Source of the DNA: Sarcocystis neurona
Lineage: Eukaryota; Apicomplexa; Conoidasida; Eucoccidiorida; Sarcocystidae
Direction of reading: 5' to 3'
Assembly: GCA_000727475.1 (NCBI GenBank)
Contig: KL647295.1
Span: 1,760,843 to 1,824,842, forward strand
DNA: 64,000 bases
Under the pieces are notes generated by a model. The model made no database searches and was not told the DNA's origin. It saw only the letters and a program-made list of their open reading frames with translations. Below, piece by piece: positions 34,201 through 46,797 of this stretch (position 1 is its first letter; the number at the start of each line of letters is the position of its first letter). The position numbers and the translations under genes are program-made.

Positions 34201-36187
34201 GCACTGGCAGTAGCGTCAGCATGCGTAGCACTGGCAGGTTCGTGACTGCTGCTCACGGGCGCCTTCCTGCAGCTGTAGTTCGCTCAGCCGCACGCGTGAC
34301 ACTGCAGAGAAGACTACGATTTCTGTAGTATTTGACTCAGCGCATCCACTGCGGAGCCGTGTTCTAGGTGTGTCGCTGTTCCGCGTTTTCTGCAAAAGCG
34401 CTCTTGCATCGTGTTGCTGCACCTGCTAGGCGTCTAAATGTTAAGCACATTCACGTGTGCTGGGCAGTTGCGGTGCGCTGCTGCTGCTGTCGGGGTCGTC
34501 GCTGGTATTGCTGTTGCTGCTGCAGATGCTGGTGACCCACTTGTACTACATGCTGGCGAATGTCACCTCAATTGAGACTCAGTATCCCTCTCCCAATCCC
34601 TACAACGTGGGCAAGATGAGAAACGTGAAGCAAGTAGGCTCTGGCAGACAAAATTATGTACACGCGTATAATCATGCTGACGGACGTGTATGCGTTCCCC
34701 ACGTATGTCGTGCTCAGGTGTCTGCGTATAGGGCGGGAGGGGACACGTGTACAAACGCCAACGGGTATCCGTCCGGCTAGACGTCTTTTGGCACTTACAA
34801 GGACTCTTGTAGACCTCGGACGCTTTCGCAACTAGGAGAGAAGGCAGGATTTACCGACGTGGACATAGTGTTGCTTTTTTGCAAGCTGTAAATACAGACC
34901 GCTTGTCACCACAAAACAACAGCGAAGGTCTTTACATACCTGTGATCAGGCGCACTTACTGCTGGATATAAGGAAGAAAACATGCACCTGCAGCAGTAGA
35001 CAGACGCGTGTCGTACAACTGTCGCCGGATATAGGTAGTGGGATCTGCAGCTGCTACGTCACACTCTGCCCAGTAGAAAGGCTGTTAGAGATAGTGGTGC
35101 TTGCGTCGTAGCAGGGACGTCGATGTTTTTGCGAAATTGGGGATTCTGGTACCGCGGCGCAGTTTAAGTGCGCGACTGTTGAGGGTCGTGCTCTGGTTAT
35201 CTTCTTCTCTTCGACCAGTAGAAAACGTGTAAGAGGTGGCCGCCACATATTTTTACTGTAGGGAAAGGTGCTCGTGGCCTCCCAGTTTAGTCTCCGCCGA
35301 AGCCTTCCGTTGACAAGTGCTCGAATTCAGTGTGCAGCGGTTAGTTGAATATCTTGCAGGCGTACGTTTCTGCCCAATTTATGGTGTACATCTATGTGGC
35401 GATCAGGCGTATACACTGTGTGCGTGTGTGTGTCTTATCGCCTATGCGTTTGCGTTGCTGCGGAATGTTGCGCAGTTTTTTGGAGACCTGGACTGGTCTT
35501 GGGCATTCCCAGTAAAGCCGCGCCACGCCTGCTGCCATGGTCAGTCTAGTAACCAAACATACCTGTACCCGCTTTTACGCATACGTATGCGTATGTATAT
35601 ATATCTATACACGTATATACACGCAGACATCTTTGCCTACGCGTACAGATGTGCACGCACACACACACACACACACACACACGAACATCTTTACGTGCGT
35701 CCACATACGCATCCTCACGGGCGTGCAAGGTAGACCTTGTGCGTGCACCGGCCTAGATACGAAGACCATGCACAAGATGAAGAGCAGTTAAGGACGTACG
35801 TTGTTTCGCGGATTCATACGTACGTGCAGATGCGTGTACATCTACTTATACATATAGGCGTGAACTAGTGTTCACGCCTATGTGCATATATATGCGTATT
35901 CAGCCCTCCTCATCTACCTAAGTGCAGACGGTCTATCTGCGGACTCGGTTGCGTTTTCAGGAGTCTGGTATCCGACGAAGCTGGATATAACAGCAGGGAG
36001 GCGCACAGGCAAATTCGACGCTTCTTTCCGAATATCGGCAGATATGTCTGCAGCTGAAAACGTGCATGCTGCAGCAGCTGGTGCGCCAGCCAAAATGCAC
36101 AGTAGCAGTGGTCGCAGCAGCTGGACAGCCGGCGTGTCCGACGGCGAGAATGACACTGGAAAACATGAATTACCAAGCATTTTGTAA
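30554..36187 (+). CDS. DHHC-type protein S-palmitoyltransferase
   Basis: Zinc-finger DHHC enzymes transfer palmitate from palmitoyl-CoA to cysteines of membrane-associated proteins. Model: 30554-31291, 31843-32114, 34468-34633, 35476-35539 and 35961-36187, giving 488 aa. Phases agree throughout (0,2,0,1). Visible order: TM1 at about 12-37, TM2 at about 46-71, the DPG motif at 74-76, a Gln/Glu/Arg-rich insertion (about 85-225), then the cysteine-rich domain. The domain has C230-x2-C233, HHC at 243-245, C248, C251, D256-H257-H258-C259 with catalytic C259, C265 and N270. TM3 is at about 274-296 and TM4 at about 340-366. A TTxE-like motif (NVTSIE, 368-373) and the [13 protein letters not shown] segment follow, with a short Ala/Ser-rich tail. 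The zinc-binding domain is split by intron 1 exactly after HHCS. The enzyme probably acts at an internal or plasma membrane; which one cannot be told from sequence. The start ATG has G at -3 and sits just before TM1. In-frame Met codons lie upstream, the first at 30365. Confidence 0.9.
31843..32114 (+). CDS. DHHC gene exon 2 (catalytic DHHC, TM3)
   Basis: The acceptor GCGTGCTGCAG opens directly into [15 protein letters not shown] and [14 protein letters not shown], the family hallmark. The donor used is CACGG|GTGAGT at 32114, phase 2. A second good donor (AAG|GTACGT after 32043) would shorten the loop by 24 residues, but its phase does not fit the next exon. Confidence 0.85.
33651..33771. repeat. 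Short direct duplication plus TA run in DHHC intron 2
   Basis: The word GTGCTCACCTC occurs in two 26-base copies, at 33651-33676 and 33721-33746, with 5 differences. A (TA) run of about 17 bases follows at 33755-33771. Confidence 0.7.
34468..34633 (+). CDS. DHHC gene exon 3 (TM4 and TTxE-like motif)
   Basis: The acceptor GTGTGCTGGGCAG opens in phase 2 and gives a Leu-rich span, then [15 protein letters not shown]. The donor is AAGCAA|GTAGGC, phase 0. The preceding intron is 2353 bases, long enough to hide a further small exon, but none is required. Confidence 0.75.
35476..35539 (+). CDS. DHHC gene exon 4 (FFGDLDW segment)
   Basis: A 64-base exon after GTTGCGCAG encodes [20 protein letters not shown]. 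It ends at CATG|GTCAGT in phase 1. The FG...W...P pattern after the TTxE region is typical of DHHC enzymes. Confidence 0.75.
35657..35682. repeat. (CA)13 microsatellite in DHHC intron 4
   Basis: A pure CA run between GCACG and CGAACA, inside the intron between exons 4 and 5. Confidence 0.9.
35854..35881. repeat. Perfect 12-bp inverted repeat with 4-base loop
   Basis: ATAGGCGTGAAC, then TAGT, then GTTCACGCCTAT: the arms are exact reverse complements. It lies 80 bases before the last DHHC acceptor, so the transcript could form a stem near the branch region. Confidence 0.9.
35961..36187 (+). CDS. DHHC gene exon 5 (C-terminal tail)
   Basis: The acceptor GCGTTTTCAG opens in phase 1. The exon begins [13 protein letters not shown] and ends at TAA, encoding a 74-residue polar tail rich in Ala and Ser. 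Confidence 0.7.
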
Positions 36188-39100
36188 CGTGACGGACGCC
36201 GGGGGGCACGCCGGGCGGTGATAGAAGGAGTTGTACTGACAACAAAAGCTGTAGTGGCGGCAACTGCTGTACCAACAGCAGCAGAGACAGCAGCCATAGC
36301 AGCTGCAGCAGGAGCTGCGGAGTAGAAGGAGCAGTATCTGCAATCACAGAAGCAGCAGCGTCAGTAGAGGCAATCGCAGCGCGGCTGAAGCCCGCAGCAG
36401 GAGCGTGCAGCAGCAGCTGCACCAGCAGCGGGAGCATCGGCAGAAAGGCGTAGCATGAGTGGCATGTGTACGCAAGGTGATATCAATGCAGCAAATCTGC
36501 AAGCTGGTATGCCTGCGTGCGCCCAGCCCTGACGAGTCGATTAAACGGCTTTTATTGCACTGGTAGAACATTGTATCTTGTGTCGTTGTCTGTACATGTG
36601 AGCGTTTGCACGACGGTACACAAAGACGCTCAAGAACATGCTTGATTACTCATATGTGTATACAGCATATGATTCCGAAGATATAGGAAAAAGCCGCAAA
36701 CAAACGATGCGGGACTTAGCAGCCAACAACTGCCTTCCGATTCATAGTGTCTACGGCGCATTCGTAAGTCTTGGAATACGAAGAAGCTGAGAATCAGGAG
36801 TGGCGGGTAGTGGGAGCAGCTGTCAGCTGCGAGCACCAGGAGCAACTTCTTGCAACAGGTAGAGCAGCGCGAACTCCCTTGCACAGCGTTGCAGACGTAA
36901 AAGAACAGGTGAAGCAGAGGCAGGGCAACGGCAGGTGCACGACGACGGCAGCTGTAACAACAAAATGTGCAGCAAATACGGCAACGCAAGAGCTATTACA
37001 GGTATGACAGCTGCCATGAGGGCGCAGCAGGACTCTACATGCGACAGGAACTCAAGCGCCGCTCGAAGCGACACGCATAAGAGCTGCACCACCTGCGATT
37101 TTGGCAGACGGGCAACACCACCGGACGCGGTGGGAGCAGATGTAGCAGCAGCTGCGACCGCCAGCAGCAAAAGGGTCGGCGACTTCGAACTTGCGCCACA
37201 ATGGAGGAGCCTGCGCTGCGGCAGCGCGAGCAAATCCAGCCTCCAAACACCAGCGCCTTCGAGGTATTGCCTACATGAAGCAGCGCTTCCAAACAGGCTT
37301 GCCACCTGTTTCGTGCCCGCAGGAAACCTGCTGCTGGTGTAGCACACTTTACCACGAAGAATCGATCTGCTCTTCTTGTTAGCGGGACCTCTGACTGCGG
37401 AATCGCCGCAGACTGGCTGTGTAGACATGAGCACGTCGGTTGTGTATGCAGGTAATCCTGGTTTGTATACGATATTAGTGCTGATAGTCATGCACCGGGA
37501 AGTCTCAGTTGTTTTTGTTGAAATACGCCGTTCGCGCTAACGGCAGCAGGGGGTTTGCCTGAATTGGCTATGAGGCAGAGCTGCTTCCATGCGGAGCCAA
37601 TTAGGAACGCGTATCCTTTTCCGAAGATTGTGTGCGAACTACCGGCAGCGCCAGCCCCTTCATGTCCAGTAGGGGAACATTTGAAAGAAGTTTGTTCTCC
37701 GTGATTTCTCTCGTGAAGGTGATAACTAAACTTGTTTGGTAAAGGTGGTAACCGCACTAATCCGAAACGACTGTGCTGGGAAAGCCCCTGATACGCTAGG
37801 TTTTTTTCCTTGATGTTTGCTGTGCATAGTTTTCGCAGTTAAATGTACTGGTTGTCGCGCAGTGCACGCATCGACCGCAGCAGCTGCGCCAGAAGGGGCA
37901 CGCCCAACAGAGACAGCTTCACCAGCGCCGTGAGCAGGATGATGTGTGGCAGAACATCGTGGCAGAATCAACACGTGGAGTAGCAGCCCACGCGGCAGGG
38001 CCACTTCCTCCTCGCAGGAGCGGCGGCAGTACCGAGTACATTAACACCGACAGAGTAAGCAAGAGCGGTTGTGGTGTCGGCTTCTGCAGTATCCGCACTG
38101 ATATCGCAGGCTGAAGACACCCGCGCTCCACAGGGAACGAAATGTGCGCGTCGTCCGCGTGCTTCCTCGGCCGTGACATTCAAGTACTTGCTCATCGCAC
38201 GCACGTGCCCTTCGATTGCGCCTACAAGAGTTGATCTTTACAGGGGGCGGCACGCGGGTCTTGCCGTGGCTGCCTGTGACACGCAGTTGTAGGAGCGTAT
38301 CGTGGCACGCGGTCGCATGCAGAAGGTACAAGATAAGCTAATTCCATTCATTAGAATGCAGTTACTGTTTTAGCGAATGCATTTTGTCCCTCCAAGAGTA
38401 GCACAACATTTCTCTTAGTGGCCAGTGCTGCTCATTTGGGAGGAGTGGACACACTGCGGCACCAAAAGGCAGCGATCAATGAGAATGGTTACTATATATC
38501 CGCCAACAACAAACTGTGAGTCGTCAACGCACAGGTGACCACGGAGGCGTCCGCGTAGCTCCTCCGCGTGTTGACTGGGTTTCTACGGCAACCCGTGAGC
38601 GACTGTGGCAGAAGCTGTCGAAGGTAGCAAGCTGTGGCAACGGAATTGTACTGTCCAAGCGGTGACAGTTGTCGAGAATTAGTCCACACGTGTATCTACG
38701 TGCAGAGAAAGCGTGCAGGAATTTGCCTCTTACAAACGACACACTCGCATACTCCCACGTTTATCCATATGTATATGTGCACACGCACAGGTACGACTTA
38801 TGGAAATATACAGACTTTTATCAATGAAACGGCGCATTCGCACATTTACACATGTTTATCTGTATAACACCTGCACCTGGACGACTACAGGTGACATCTG
38901 TCTTCGAGTAGGTTTTATTGTCAAGAACCTACTAAAAGCAGCTGCTGTTTTGCACACAGCTTTCTCCAGACCCGAAAAATGACATATCACGGACTTCACG
39001 CATTTGCCAGCATCTGTTTCCTGTGTCGCTGGAAGACGCTGACAGGGTGTGCGCTGTGTACCTACTACTCGCTGCCTAGTCGAGCAGGAGAGAGCGGTAA

Positions 39101-42100
39101 AACGAAGCAAGGACGACGGAACCTGCGCCGCGTCGAAGCAGTACGCGTATGTGCGCATGCGCACGGAGTAGGGATGGTCACTCGTAGCTATTCGAACGTT
39201 CCTTCTGTGTCCATTCCGGTGTATCTCCTACACGTGTGCAAACGCTAGCGCACTGGCATTGCTGAAAGAGCAGCATTTGCAACAGCGGAATTCATTTACG
39301 CAGGAGCCGCAACACCAATGACTGTCGCGTTTTCCGATATCGGGTCAACTGGGGAGGTTGCCCAGGGTCGCTTCAGCAGATACGAGTTTTAACTTGACGC
39401 AATGCTTCTGCAGCTATTGCAGGCGAGATGTGATCTGTGTAGAACAAGGCAGGCTATCCATGCAGTGAAGAGTTTAACAAGTTGCGTACGGTTCTTACGT
39501 CCTCGATCGTGGAAGATTGTGCCAAAGTGTATCAGCTCCCGAAGTAGCGCCAGCACTGCTACACGGAAATGTGGAGCCCGTGTCTCGTGCTCTTTGTCGA
39601 ACACCGAACTTCGGCATAGCCCGGTGCGAGTCATGCTGATAGAGAGAGGAGTTGATTCAGCGAAAAAAAAGCTGCTACTACAAATCCACGTACGTTCTGG
39701 TACAGTGTAGTTGTGAGTGCACCCGTCTACACGTACTATACGCGTGTGTTTAGAGTCTTAAGTATCTAATGTCTGCTGTCGTACACGTCGCTCTCTGCAA
39801 GTGTGGCATCTGCAGACTGACATTGATGTACGGCCTCAGTTCACACGTATGGTAGGTGTACACACCTAGACACATGCGTAGCCACATACACACACACGTA
39901 CACGCACGTACACTGATGCACTTACGTAGAAGGACATGAACCGCGTGCGTCTGTACGCGTCAGCTCGTCCACGCGAATTTATACTGGAGGGCTGCCCTAT
40001 AAGAGCGCGAGTACGTCTGTCTCCTCTTCTGCCCAATTCCTTCAGTCATCCGCACTCACCCGTACGGCGTCAGCCCGTACGCAGTAGCTGTCCTGCTTGA
40101 CGCGTCAACGAGTTCTGCAGGCCTCCTTATCAGCAGAGCCTACAAAATACGCCAATGTTGACGAATGATATGGCAAACGTTTTCCTCAAAATGGCGTGCA
40201 TTCTCTTCGGAGAGGAGGCACCAGTCGGCCACGTCAAGCAGTTACACGCCCCCCGGCAGTCTCGTCGAGTGCACTCATACGAATCCGCATGTACTTAAAA
40301 TACCACATGTATTTATTGCACACAAAGGGGTGCTGGCACAGCCTTTTTTGTCACATTCGTTAGGCGCCGTTTGGCTAGGTTTTTGTGTGGTTGGACGAGA
40401 AAAAAGAAGAGTTCTGGCTGCGTTCAGGTTATCGACGACGACAAAGGGAAAAACGCTGGCCCTAGTTCGTGGAGTGTCTGTTTTCTCTACAGCCATAGAA
40501 CACGTACACTCCGCGGCTTCTTCTTAGGCGACTGCGCGTGAGAAGCGGGAAAACTGTCCGCGTATGTGTTACATTAGTGACAAGTACACAGTCAAACTAC
40601 GCCATTATGCGTAATGAAAAAAAATGCCAGCACGGTCGTTTAGCCGGTGACATGCAAGCAGAGGTATATCAGGACACCCGGTGGTGAACAGGAAAGCATA
40701 ATTATAATCTTTTGTAGCGTGTAGGACACTAACACAGATAATTTTCCGCTCAGACCAGGAGAAAGTAGGATATCACTGCTGGACTGGGTGCTGAACAGGG
40801 ACGTGGATAATTCTTTCGGAATACGGTGAAACACTGGATAGATAGAGTTCGCTACAAGTGCACGAATCTTAACTTTTGGCCTTCGCTCTGACCAGAAAAG
40901 ACGGCGCTGTCCGGGGCACATAGACGTTCCCCGCTCCACTGCATTGTCGTGGAGAAGTAGAATTTGTTCGTCACATTTTGTCAAAAAAATAGATTTCTTG
41001 CAAAGACTAACATGTGTTTAAAAAGTGAATGAGGCGCAGGCGCTCTGCCGAAACCAACAACACGGACCGTTAAAAAGACACACTAATGTGCAGATCCATC
41101 AAGCATGGTTTAAGTATTCACTTGTAAAGATACGTTCGTCTCTATGCGCGTTTTTCAGTAAAGGTATGTAATGTGTGCTCCACTGTGCAAAAGAAACAAA
41201 GCAGAAAAGCGTAGCAGACCTGCGAGGGCAAGCATCCATTTGTCTGCCTTATCCTCAAATTAACAAGGTATAACGTGTGAGTCATACTTTACACGCATGA
41301 TGCGTAGTCCGTGCTATGGCTGCAAAGGACAGCGATTGTCACACACCGGGCAACGGGACTTGTAGTCAGCTGAAGACTACACACGAATACGTACATATGC
41401 AGGCGAAGCCTAGTACGGGTTACAACTGGGCATCTGCTTCCGTAGCCATGTGCAGGAGTACATGCACGTTCAAGCACACCAATTTCACAAAAAAAGCACG
41501 GTAGAATAAACATAATCTACGTTGGTGCCTACAAGCATTCGTGTACTAAGCACGCGATGCCTTGATTTCACGCTGAAGGGTGCATATATATTTATATAAA
41601 TGTATAATGACATCGAGCTCTATGTGTATTCGAGCGTCTACAGTGAATGTGTAAAGATGCCAATATGTCCTTGCGCATATCAACCGTGAGACCCATTGAA
41701 GCTGTAACAGCAGCACGTTAAACGTACGTATGGGTTCAACGCCCTGCTGCGACAATTAAACTTTTCAGACAAATTGAGACTTAGAATTTCACCGTCGACG
41801 CCTTCTTTGACCTTGCGCTGGTAGTCGAAGATACGCCCTCTAGGTACTCCGACGATATGCGCACGTGTACTGAACTTGGTGCAAAATCATCTGCAGAAGC
41901 CCGGCTTTAGAAAATACTCAGTCGTGTGTATGCGTAAGTATATATATATATATATGTGCATACATATACATGGATATATATATATATACATATATATGTA
42001 CATGTAGGTACAGGCACATACACAACAGATGATTGTAAAGATATGCGTCTGCATGCGTATGTGAGATATGTCGTATGTATGCCTACACGTATATCACAAC

Positions 42101-43055
42101 TACTTCTTCTTTATCCTTGGTGGACACACGCATGCACACGCGCAGCAGCTGGGGGCACGCGTCAGGTACGTTTCACGCGTGTAGAAAATCGACTGCTGCA
42201 TGGACATTCGAGCACGCTCGGAGTCGACCAACACTCTCAAGGAAGTTTTCCTCTCCGCATTTTTCGCTGCACAGAAGACACTGTGGCGATTCGCAGATTC
42301 GTTCCACCTGTTGCCAGGCTGGAAAGACAGATATGCAAAATTGTCACTTCCTACTACTGCTGTGCTGCAGAGAAGCAAGTGAAATCTCGCCTGTTTTGTT
42401 TTGTCGAGGAAGTGTGAGCGTGAGTCCCTCCCGGTGCGCACCGCGTAATTTTATGTGACACGGTCAAGCGGGTGTAGTGGTTGTACGCACACTGATAAAC
42501 ACTTCCCTATACGCGCGTATATATACATATATATATATATGAAAGCAGTTATTTAATAGGATTGGCCCTGTAAAATATGCCAACCTACACATACCTACGT
42601 GCCTACATATCTACAATATACGACGTCTTCTTATACCCGTTCATCGTGGAATCTTGGTGAAGCATCGTGGTGTGAGCGTCTGAATCGCTGTGTGGCTGCC
42701 TGATTACTCGCATAGCTTGCAGGGGAGCCCTCACATTTGGTTGAAGAAAATGGACATCTACAGACATACGCACCGGTTCTGGACACACTCAGACGTGTCG
42801 GCAGAATTGCTTTTACTTGTGGCTGCTGCGAATATGTATTAAAGAGTATCAGAGCATGCATGCGCATAGGTCTGCACGTGTACTGTGTGGAGGTAGACAG
42901 GGACGTGCACGTGTCCAACTCTTCGTGTTTGCCCGTGCACATAGACGGCAGTGCCTGGAGCAGATGCGACACTGTAGATCGCGGAAAAAAAACTTAGCTG
43001 CTGGGGCGTATGCGTTGTTGCAGATTCATTGCTCCAAAACATACAAACTAAGTAT
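36188..43055. other. Interval between the converging DHHC and giant genes, no confident gene
   Basis: CAG/GCA-rich patches lie at 36.2-36.5 and 36.8-37.4 kb. From 37.5 to 41.9 kb the sequence is mostly unique with short frames on both strands. TA runs occur at about 41939-42000 and 42520-42540. Two ATG-started short frames on the plus strand read like protein but have no family: 41316-41504 (62 aa, four Cys) and 42200-42382 (60 aa). The right end should hold the 3' UTR of the giant gene. Confidence 0.4.
42200..42382 (+). CDS. Possible small ORF, 60 aa, or exon fragment
   Basis: The ATG frame reads LKEVFLSAFFAAQKTLWRFA and GWKDRYAKLSLPTTAVLQ before TGA. It is non-repetitive and amphipathic, and the other two plus frames look less protein-like. 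The length is well within chance for this window. The start context is weak at -3 but has G at +4. No splice partner was found. Confidence 0.2.
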   Translation: MDIRARSESTNTLKEVFLSAFFAAQKTLWRFADSFHLLPGWKDRYAKLSLPTTAVLQRSK

Positions 43056-46000
43056 TCAATATGCACTAAAGAGGACCGATTCTTCATCATTTTCTGACTC
43101 GCCCCCTTCGTTTTCCTGTACTGTTACTGTTGCCTTTGCTTCCTCTCCTCGTGTCATGTCTGCTGGTGGTTGTCCGCTCTCACACACTTGCTGCTGGCAC
43201 ATGTGGAACTCGTTATCTTCCTCTGCCGTGGACGTGGCCGCTACAGTCTTCTCATGTGGTACGACGCTGCTTTCCTGCTGCGCTCCATCCGAGGATTCAT
43301 AGCATCCCTCTTGCCGTTTCACGGGCCGCATTTGGTATTGATCCTCTAATGTGGGTTCCGCTGGTTGTTTCCAGTGCGGCGTTTGTTGAGGTCGCGACTG
43401 GAGCTCGTCCTGATGCTCTTGTAGCTCCTGCAGATGCTGCTGTTGCTGGTTCGGGTGTAGTTGCTTATCCTCAAACTTGCCAGGCAGCTGCCGGTCGCTT
43501 TCCTGTGGTACGGTGCTGCAGGAATCTTCTGTCCTTTCTTCAACCGGCGTGATGGTGTAGCTTGTCATTCCCGTTGCAGCTGCTCCGGCTGAACCAGGAG
43601 CTCCGGATCCACCAGCGGGAGTAGCGGAATGAGCAGTGACTGTGGTAGCAGCAGGACTGGCAGCGGTTCGTGCCACGGCCGTGTTGCTCGCGGCATCGCC
43701 GTCGTCATGCACGAGGCTGCTGTCTGGAGAGATTATGCAGCAGCGTTCGCTGCTGCAGCATCGGCGTGCAATGCTGTTGCAGGCTGCTCGTGCAGGACAT
43801 ATGCACTCTTCCCAGCTGCAGCTGTCATGAAAAACAATGCCTCTGTGAGTTGTGCTGCAGCTGCTGCTCTTAAGGGGAGTGCTGTGGTCGAAACACGTAC
43901 TGCTGTGGGAAGGGGTGTTCGTAATCACATTGGGGATGCAACTGCAGCTACTGTTTTCGTGAATACGAATAATGCTGCCCCAGGCACTGCGGTTCGCAAG
44001 GTTACCGCTACACATCTCGCCACAACAGCACGGGCAGCTGGGGGTCCAGCACGGGTACTGCTGCGGCCGCAACACGCAAAGTTCTTTACCTGGGCTGTAG
44101 CTATGCCACGAGCAAGGCTGTTGCTGGTACTGTCCCTTTTGCTGCTCCTGTCGCTGCTCCAATATATCCTGCCGCGTGTGGCATATGTCGTGCTTCTGTT
44201 GCGCTGTTTTCCGCTGAGGCGGTTGCTCCTGTCGCGGCTGCTGCTGGTCTTGCGTCTCTGCAAAGAGGATTCTACAGCTGCAACTGCCGCAGCCTGGCTC
44301 ACCTGGCCACGCAACGCACTCCAGAGCGCTCACAGTTCGCAGAAGCGGGCTGCAGCTTACGCTGCTTAGGCTGCTCGTTGAGCTGCAGCGTGTGCTGGGT
44401 GTACAGCTCGTATGCGGGATGCACATGAGTCCGAGAGAAGTGAAGCTCCTGCAACGCATGCATGCTTTCTCTGCTGTCCACTGAAGTTGATGCTGCTGGA
44501 CGTGCACTGGGCTCATCTGCTGCTGGCGCCGTTCTTGTAGCGCGTACAGCCGATGGCGTCCTGAGGGTCCGGCAGGCTGCGGCAGCTGCTGCTGCGCTGA
44601 ACATGCACACTGCTGTTCGGTCCGAGAATCTACTTGCTGCGGCTGCCATGCCCGAGGCGGGGTCTTTTGTCCGTGCTGTTGCCCCTGCTGCAGCTGCCTC
44701 GGCCACGGCTCTAGCTGCTTCGCTGGGGTCAGCGTCTCCTGCTGCGGCGTCGACTTTTCTCCTCGCAGAGCTGCTGTTGTGGCTGTAGCAGGTCCTGGAG
44801 TTGCGTCTCCTTCGTTATGTTTGAAAGCCATTTTCGGAGCACTCCAGCATGTATTCAAGGAACTCCAGCAATCGCGACAGGGAGAGATGTGGCTGCAGCT
44901 GTCGTGGAGCGGAGTGGTTGTCGGGTGAGAGCACCGGCAGCAGTGCTGCACGCTTGCAAGGCAGTCCAGCCCGCAGTCGTAGACAGCCCCGCTGCTGCTT
45001 CTCTTCAAGCCGAGGCTGCCGCTGCTCCGAATGGTACCGCTGCTGCGCCGTGTGCTGCCAACACCATCGTTTCGAAGTCGGCTGCTGCTGTTCCTGCGGT
45101 TGTCGTCACGACAGTCGCTGTAACTGCTGCAGTGCCTGACGCTACTGCAAGATTTAGTTCTGCTGAGGCTACGCAACGTGACGTTCCACCTCAGCGTGGC
45201 AAAACGGAGCAGCTTTCGAAAAAAAGGCTGAAGTGCTTTTTTCCCCAAATCCGCACTCTTACTCTTCCTTGCCGCACTAGCTGGCTCTGCAGCAGCACCG
45301 AGGGAATTGCATCCTTCAGCACAAGAACAGTGAACACCTGCCCCAGAAGTGGCAGAGACGTCAACAGCGGAACAATATTTGTCAGCAGCGTAGCAATGCG
45401 GAGCGACGGCGGAAACACTAGAAGCAACAGGCGATAATCTCCCAGAGCCAACAGCAGCCGCTTTTGGAGAGGATGCGGGGCACTGCAGTCTCTCATGTTC
45501 TTTCCCCACTCCTAACGACGACGGAGGGGCACTGTAGCCGCGCGCAGTTGCGGCTCTGCGGAGAAAAGGCACCGCAAGACAGGGGTGCAAGTCTGCGTGT
45601 CCTTCTGCGCTGCTGCGTGTCCTGCTGCTTGCATTCGTTTCTGCTGCTGTCGCTGCGGCTGGAAGGAGGAGACGCGACGGCGAGCTTGGATTGTGCCAGC
45701 TGCGGCTGCAAGAGATGCTTTTGTTCGTCACCTTACATACCTCGGAATTGGCAGTAGCGGCTGACGAGCTGCGACGCAGCAACGGCAAAGCATGGGTGTA
45801 GTGGTGCTGTCGCTCTTTTGCACATGAGGCAGCGTCAGCGGGCAGTTCCCCATGCACACTACCCCTACTGAAGCAGTTGTGGGACAAATCACTCCTGACT
45901 CTCCGTCGCTTTTCCTCCAAATCTGCATTTCCACTGCAGATTACCGGTTGGGTGTCGTTAACGTGTTTCTCCGCGTTACTGCCGTTTCTGCTGCTCCATT

Positions 46001-46797
46001 TGCACTTGCGCTTGTTTCCCTTAAGGCGGTGCCAATAACTACTGCTGCAGCTGCTCTTGGTGCTCCAGCTGCTGTAGCTACGGCTGTTCTTACTGCGGCT
46101 GTGCAGCGAGGGCACAACGTGACTGCGGTGGGCGTCCTGTCGCACAAAGCAACGATACGCTGAATACCGTCCTCTGTTATCGCTGTGGGCGCATCTTGTG
46201 ACAGTCCACTTTCCGAAACTTTTGCTGCTGCTTATCAAGCTCAAGGTGCTGCTGCTGCTGTGACATCTCCCAAACCACCTGGCGTGACACACGTCGCCAC
46301 TGCTGCTCTCTTGGTAAGTGCTGCTGCTGGCTCTGCTTCGGCTTCTTCTCCACCTGCCGGTGCGGGTTATGTTGGGGCTCCTGGAGAGCTGAAGCCTTTT
46401 AGATTTGACGCAGAGTGAGCGGCGGCACTGCGTGGCGGTGCTGGCGCGACAGCGTGTCGTGTTGCTGCTTCTGTTGCGGCGTGTCGTTCCGCTGCGTGTG
46501 ATGTAGCAGTTTTTGATACTGCCGTCGCGGTTTCTGCTCGTGCAGTAACGCGCGTTGTTGCCGCTTTCGTTGCTGCGGGGGGGTCTGTTGCTGCGACAGC
46601 TCAACAAGCAGCCTTCACTCGAAGAACGCAGCAGCTGAGAACGAGACACAGAGTTTGGTGTCCTCCGTGGTAGTGCGACTCCTGCACCCCGCCAGTGCCT
46701 CAGGGAACGTTCCAGCTGTCGCCGTTGCTTCTCATGTCGCACCATCACTCGCATCTGCTTCTTTACTTCTTCTTCCGTGTACAGCACGCGGTCGGGA
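43056..46797 (-). CDS. Giant gene exon 2 and C terminus
   Basis: It opens with a charged helix, SPDRVLYTEEEVKKQMRVMV and HEKQRRQLERSLRHW. A long Ser/Arg/Cys/Thr-rich stretch, Gln-rich blocks and a Glu/Asp-rich C terminus follow. The Ser/Arg/Cys-rich middle is the part most likely to contain an unseen intron. A nearer alternative acceptor, CCATTCACAG at about 46925, keeps the same phase and would add about 40 residues. Confidence 0.5.

Noticed and set aside
43629..44369. Plus-strand open frame of 246 codons
   Set aside because: It is antisense to giant-gene exon 2, Ala/Cys/Leu-rich, with no independent support.
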